DNA of 9,204 nucleotides, from contig JACKHN010000058.1 in the NCBI GenBank assembly GCA_020638975.1, positions 1 to 9,204 on the forward strand, read 5' to 3'. The DNA comes from Planctomycetaceae bacterium (lineage in GTDB: Bacteria > Planctomycetota > Planctomycetia > Pirellulales > Pirellulaceae). Positions 5,907-9,204 of this stretch are shown in pieces. Each line of letters begins with the position of its first letter. Position 1 is the first letter of the stretch. The notes under the pieces are model-generated. The model made no database searches. It was not told the DNA's origin and was given only the letters and a program-made list of their open reading frames with translations. A program made the position numbers and the translations under genes.

Positions 5907-7289
5907 ATGCGACAACAGACAAGACGTGATTTTCTCGCGACATCCGGCGCAGCGGTCCTTGGTGCCAGCTTGGGATCCGTCTTGCCTTCAGTCCTGGCTC
6001 AAATGCCAGGCGAGCGTCCGCAGCAAGATGCGTCGGTAAAAATACTCAATCCGCGCGACCGCGTCCCCGTCTCGCTGATCATTGACGATTCGACTTGCCT
6101 CGTGAATCTAAACCGTTTCGCAATCCCGCAGTTTGCTGCCGCGTGGAACGACGGGCGATACGACCACGACTGGCGGAAGATGCCGCTCGAAATTCCTGAC
6201 AGCTTCGTTCGTCGTTTTGGTGAGTGGTGCGCCGAAGCCGGCGTAAAGGGGAAGTACAGCATCGTGCCCTATCCCGCTTGTGTCGGTCGACTTGATCGGG
6301 AAGTTCCTGGCTGGACTCGCAAGGAGATCGTCGCGAGCATCGACTTGGTGAAAGAGTTGATGTTGCCGAACTGGGACATTCACCCCGAGATGGTAACGCA
6401 CACGCGCGTGATCGACATCAAGACTGGCCACCCTTATCCAATGTTCGGCCCCAAGTACTGCGAGAACTGGCAATGGACCGACGGCAAATCGGTCGACGAG
6501 ATCGCCGACTACATGCGGTATGCACTGACGATCTTGAAGAACATCGATTTGCCTTGCGAGGGAGTGACAACACCCGGCGGCTTCGGGAATCGCGTACTGC
6601 CCGAGTTGTCTCAGGCGACTTTGATGGCGTGTCGCGACATTTACAATACCGAAATTCCACACTACTTCCGTCACTTGTACAGCGAGGGAGAGCGCAGCGT
6701 CGCTCCGCGAGTGGAGTATGCGTCCGATATCGAGACAGACGATCCCAAGTGCGTCGTTTCGATCATCGGTTGCACGGGCGATTGGACAGGCGGTTGGGAT
6801 TGCTCCGACCGCGGCCATCTCGATCGTTTCATCACCGCCGACTTGTCATCCGGCAGAATGGTCGACGTGATCACGCGTGGTGAGCCCGCCGTGATGGTCT
6901 GCCACTGGACGGGAATCCACTTTAACGGCGAAGAAGTTGGCTTCGAGATCTTTCGCGAAGTGGTCAAGCGTCTGCACGAGCGCTTCGACAATTTGGTTTG
7001 GATGAAGAACAGCGAGATCGCTCGCTACTGGGCGGCGAAGGAATTGACTCGCCTCGAGCGCGTTGGCAACCAAGTCACGTTGACCGCCCCGTTCGCGTGC
7101 CCGGCGTTTACATTGCAAGTCCCAATTCATTCGGACAGCCCACCGAAGCATGACTCAAACGGAATAACGGCAACGTTGCAACGTGTTGACTCGCCGCGGT
7201 CTCTAGCGCCGGGGACGTTTCATGCAACGGAACGCGAAATGGTCGCATGTATTGACCTGCCGAAAGGCGTTTCGCACTTGAACGTGTAG
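5907..7289 (+). CDS. Tat-exported polysaccharide-deacetylase-like protein
   Basis: This 460-residue protein starts with a twin-arginine signal: TRRDFL at residues 5-10, then a hydrophobic stretch and likely cleavage near residues 31-33. It should be exported folded to the periplasm. The body resembles the glycoside hydrolase/deacetylase (NodB-like) barrel: VPVSLIIDDS with Asp60-Asp61 at the end of the first strand, a HPEMVTH segment with His159 and His165, and a TTPGGFG loop near 221-227. In NodB esterases an Asp and two His of an HxxxH motif bind the metal; here the His spacing is six, so metal binding is plausible but unproven. The C-terminal part after about residue 380 looks like a beta-rich accessory region. 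I know similar uncharacterised proteins in planctomycetes. A role on an extracellular or cell-wall carbohydrate is inference. The gene is divergent from the DedA gene with an inverted repeat between them. Confidence 0.7.
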   Translation: MRQQTRRDFLATSGAAVLGASLGSVLPSVLAQMPGERPQQDASVKILNPRDRVPVSLIIDDSTCLVNLNRFAIPQFAAAWNDGRYDHDWRKMPLEIPDSFVRRFGEWCAEAGVKGKYSIVPYPACVGRLDREVPGWTRKEIVASIDLVKELMLPNWDIHPEMVTHTRVIDIKTGHPYPMFGPKYCENWQWTDGKSVDEIADYMRYALTILKNIDLPCEGVTTPGGFGNRVLPELSQATLMACRDIYNTEIPHYFRHLYSEGERSVAPRVEYASDIETDDPKCVVSIIGCTGDWTGGWDCSDRGHLDRFITADLSSGRMVDVITRGEPAVMVCHWTGIHFNGEEVGFEIFREVVKRLHERFDNLVWMKNSEIARYWAAKELTRLERVGNQVTLTAPFACPAFTLQVPIHSDSPPKHDSNGITATLQRVDSPRSLAPGTFHATEREMVACIDLPKGVSHLNV

Positions 7290-7611
7290 TTGCATGCAAC
7301 GATGACACGTCGCTCCAATTGAGTCCTTGTTCTATTGATGAGTTTGATCGCTGTGTGGACGCGGCATTCAGCGCATCTTATAGGAAGAGTTCGTGTGAGC
7401 TAAGCCAGCACGTCCTGGTCGGATGGAGAACGCTACCTCGATGAATTCGTGCGAGGCGGCACTGCCCACCCCCTGCCCGTGCCATTTCCACACGGCGATT
7501 CGACATTGACGATTATGCCGGTTGTCTGCCCTGCATGATCGATTTGGAGCGATCATACGGAAAGTGACGATTGTTCTATCTGCAACCTCTCACGGCCCGC
7601 AGAGATCGCGA
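7290..7611. other. Leader region upstream of the porin gene
   Basis: These 322 bases between the Tat-protein gene and the porin contain no convincing gene. Small frames on both strands lack ribosome-binding sites and family features. The region contains an inverted repeat at 7535-7556 and probably the porin promoter, but I cannot place -35 and -10 boxes with confidence. No strong terminator follows the Tat-protein gene. Confidence 0.5.
7535..7556. promoter_or_regulatory. 7-bp perfect inverted repeat in the porin leader
   Basis: ATGATCG (7535-7541) and CGATCAT (7550-7556) form a perfect inverted repeat with an 8-base spacer, 55 bases before the chosen porin start. It could be a dimeric regulator site or a small RNA hairpin in the leader. 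Nothing else in the sequence decides between these. Confidence 0.3.
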
Positions 7612-9141
7612 ATGGATGGCAATTTGCTCAACTTTCGATTGAGATCGGCGAACGTTGCCTCGGTCTTGCTCGTGCTAGCGTTGACACAGCCTGCTTCCGC
7701 GCAGGATTTGATAGCAGATGGGGCACCGTCCCGGTCATTACAAACAGTCGCACCGCAGCTGCGATTGCCTCCCGTAGTCCAACCGGCCCCGGTCTCATCT
7801 CCGCCGGTCGAGTTGGGATCGATACAGCAAGTCTCGCACGCCATCGAAGCGACTCCTGCCCCTAGCGAGTTCACTTCTGAACAACTAGCAGAAATCGAAC
7901 GCTTGCTCACCGCGTACGGGGTGCGACCGAACAGCTGCCAGAATGATTCGCAGTTCGGCTACGACGATGGTTTCGTGATGGCCAGCCCCAGTGGCGTCAA
8001 GATCGGCGCGAAAGATGTGCCGTTCGCGATGCGCATCAACAGTTGGTTTCAGCTGCGCCACACACTGTTTGACTCCGATGGTCCGAATCCCGATCAAAAC
8101 GACATCGAGTTCGAACGTGTTCGGTTGACGTTCGGAGGACACGCTTACACGCCAGACTTGCAGTACTATATTCAACTCGATGGCGATGGTGATCAAGACG
8201 AAGTCATCGACTTGCTCGACTACTACTTCACCTACGACCTCGGCCATGACCTTTTCGGCTGGACGAATGGCCGATTGGGAATGCAAGTGGGAAAATGGAA
8301 GCTGCCCTTTAACAGGACGCGGGCCGAGGCAGGTTGGAAACTTGAGTTTACCGATCGGTCGATGGCAAGTGTCTTTTTCGACATCAACCGCAGCCAAGGG
8401 GTAGGAATCTTCGGCAGCCTGGATTCGCTTGGAAAGACGATCAACTACGAGGCTGCAGTGTTCAACGGCTTTCAGACCGAGGGGTTTCGGCCGGTGCGCA
8501 GCGGAGAACTGGACCGCAACTTGGGCTGCTCGACGAGGGTTTACACTGACCTGATCGGCGATTGGGGAAAAGACGGCGAGCCAGATCTAGCCGGTCACGA
8601 TCACTTGGCGATGCGTGTCGGCAGCGGCTTTGCCTACTCGCGTGTCGACATTGAGGGGCTACGAGAGTTCGCTCGTCAGCGAGTGGTTGATTCGGGTGCC
8701 ACGTTGGCCAGCATACTACCAGCCGGAACTACCGCCTATGACGTGTTCTTCTATGCTGCAGACATGAACTTCAAGTATCGAGGACTCAGCTTCCACAGCG
8801 AGTATTACTTTCGTTCAATCAACAACTTCGCCGGCATGCCGGTTTCCGATCTATTCGACCATGGGCTACTATTGCAAACGGGCTACTTTCTCGTCCCAGA
8901 GACTCTTGAGGTGGCGGCTCGCTGGTCGCGAATTAGCGGCGACTCCGGCACGCTGGGTGCGACCGACCAGAGCGCTGACGAAATCGCCGCAGCGATCATT
9001 TGGTACATCCGTGGGCAAAACGCAAAGCTAACGTTCGACGCGACGCACCTCAACGGAGCGCCGATCCGCGACTTGGCCTTGAATATTCTTCCTGGCGATG
9101 CGGGCTGGTTGTTTCGGACACAACTTCAGCTTCGCTTTTAG
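7612..9141 (+). CDS. Outer-membrane porin, Porin_O_P (OprP/phosphate-selective) family
   Basis: This 509-residue protein forms a predicted outer-membrane beta-barrel for diffusion of small solutes. Residues 1-30 are a Sec signal peptide with ASA before the cleavage site. A Pro/Val-rich linker (about 50-85) and a short helix (EQLAEIERLLTAYGV, about 90-104) precede the barrel, which starts near 125. Family-typical barrel strands include MRINSWFQLRH, FERVRLTFGGHAYTPDLQYY, MQVGKWKLPFNR and SMASVFFDINRSQGVGIFG. The last residues, LFRTQLQLRF, alternate and end in Phe, the usual signal for the BAM assembly machine. This porin type, with a linker and short helix before the barrel, is common in planctomycetes. 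Phosphate specificity cannot be inferred. I chose the ATG at 7612 because the signal peptide starts there; the frame is open upstream to a TTG at 7522, but that would bury the signal. Only a weak AGAG (7601-7604) precedes it. Confidence 0.87.
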   Translation: MDGNLLNFRLRSANVASVLLVLALTQPASAQDLIADGAPSRSLQTVAPQLRLPPVVQPAPVSSPPVELGSIQQVSHAIEATPAPSEFTSEQLAEIERLLTAYGVRPNSCQNDSQFGYDDGFVMASPSGVKIGAKDVPFAMRINSWFQLRHTLFDSDGPNPDQNDIEFERVRLTFGGHAYTPDLQYYIQLDGDGDQDEVIDLLDYYFTYDLGHDLFGWTNGRLGMQVGKWKLPFNRTRAEAGWKLEFTDRSMASVFFDINRSQGVGIFGSLDSLGKTINYEAAVFNGFQTEGFRPVRSGELDRNLGCSTRVYTDLIGDWGKDGEPDLAGHDHLAMRVGSGFAYSRVDIEGLREFARQRVVDSGATLASILPAGTTAYDVFFYAADMNFKYRGLSFHSEYYFRSINNFAGMPVSDLFDHGLLLQTGYFLVPETLEVAARWSRISGDSGTLGATDQSADEIAAAIIWYIRGQNAKLTFDATHLNGAPIRDLALNILPGDAGWLFRTQLQLRF

Positions 9142-9175
9142 GACCGGCTCAACAATAACTTCTTCTTTTGCGTCG

Positions 9176-9192
9176 GGTCCGCTGTGCGGACC
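9176..9192. repeat. Perfect 7-bp palindromic hairpin downstream of the porin
   Basis: GGTCCGC (9176-9182), loop TGT, and GCGGACC (9186-9192) form a strong GC-rich stem 34 bases after the porin stop. It may end or protect the porin transcript, though no T-run is seen before the window ends. From memory, GGTCCGCTGTGCGGACC-type elements are scattered between genes in Rhodopirellula-like genomes. A partner arm, if any, would lie outside the window. Confidence 0.65.
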
Positions 9193-9204
9193 TCCGGGAT
9201 TCCT

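Noticed and set aside
6108..6818. 236-codon open frame on the minus strand
   Set aside because: It lies fully antisense to the Tat-exported protein gene, which has a signal peptide and family motifs. The antisense translation is rich in Arg, His and Val with no recognisable domain.
7506..7539. TTGACG at 7506-7511 as a porin -35 box
   Set aside because: No acceptable -10 hexamer lies 16-18 bases downstream; the nearest candidate is 22 bases away.
7368..7556. 62-codon minus-strand frame in the porin leader
   Set aside because: There is no ribosome-binding site, the composition is low-quality (many Arg, His and Cys), and no family resemblance was seen.
7885..8397. 170-codon open frame on the minus strand
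   Set aside because: It is antisense to the porin barrel, and its translation shows no signal peptide or domain.
1..9204. A new defence, CRISPR or mobile-element system
   Set aside because: No direct-repeat array, nuclease, transposase, integrase or toxin-antitoxin-like pair was seen. The genes are mostly metabolic and envelope functions in single transcription units.

Overview
The window looks like chromosomal DNA of a planctomycete, probably of the Pirellula/Rhodopirellula kind. This rests on family recognition, not a search. The signs are a squalene-cyclase-repeat protein of planctomycete type, a HemP-like mini-protein, a secreted Dabb-type protein, a Tat-exported deacetylase-like protein, a Porin_O_P-type outer-membrane porin (so the cell is diderm), moderate GC, loose gene spacing and short intergenic hairpin repeats. 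No tRNA, rRNA, CRISPR array, prophage or intact mobile element was seen.

Layout: (1) 3-569 (+) is the C-terminal part of a prenyltransferase/squalene-oxidase-repeat protein, followed directly by a hemP-like gene (604-777, +). (2) 785-1282 (-) is a decayed region: the start of a secreted Dabb-domain protein breaks off and is followed, past an in-frame stop, by a second ORF remnant. (3) Two phosphohexomutase genes of different subfamilies stand head to head: a phosphoglucosamine/phosphomannomutase-type gene (1446-2789, -) and a PGM2-type phosphoglucomutase/phosphomannomutase gene (2936-4735, +). (4) 4736-5089 has no intact gene; it holds a possible coding remnant and a strong inverted repeat. 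(5) A DedA/VTT-family membrane protein (5090-5788, -) and a Tat-exported polysaccharide-deacetylase-like protein (5907-7289, +) are divergent, and a second inverted repeat lies between them. (6) After a 322-base leader comes an outer-membrane porin (7612-9141, +), followed by a third palindrome of a different sequence.

How the genes relate: the genes are mostly single transcription units on alternating strands, so no operon-like system is evident. A loose cell-envelope theme can be inferred: hexose-phosphate interconversion for sugar nucleotides, a DedA protein possibly linked to lipid-carrier handling, an exported carbohydrate-esterase-like fold, and a porin. The sequence does not prove a functional link. 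I found no convincing new multi-gene system. The most interesting features are the three hairpin repeats, two of which have nested symmetry (small palindromes arranged as inverted pairs), and the broken Dabb locus.
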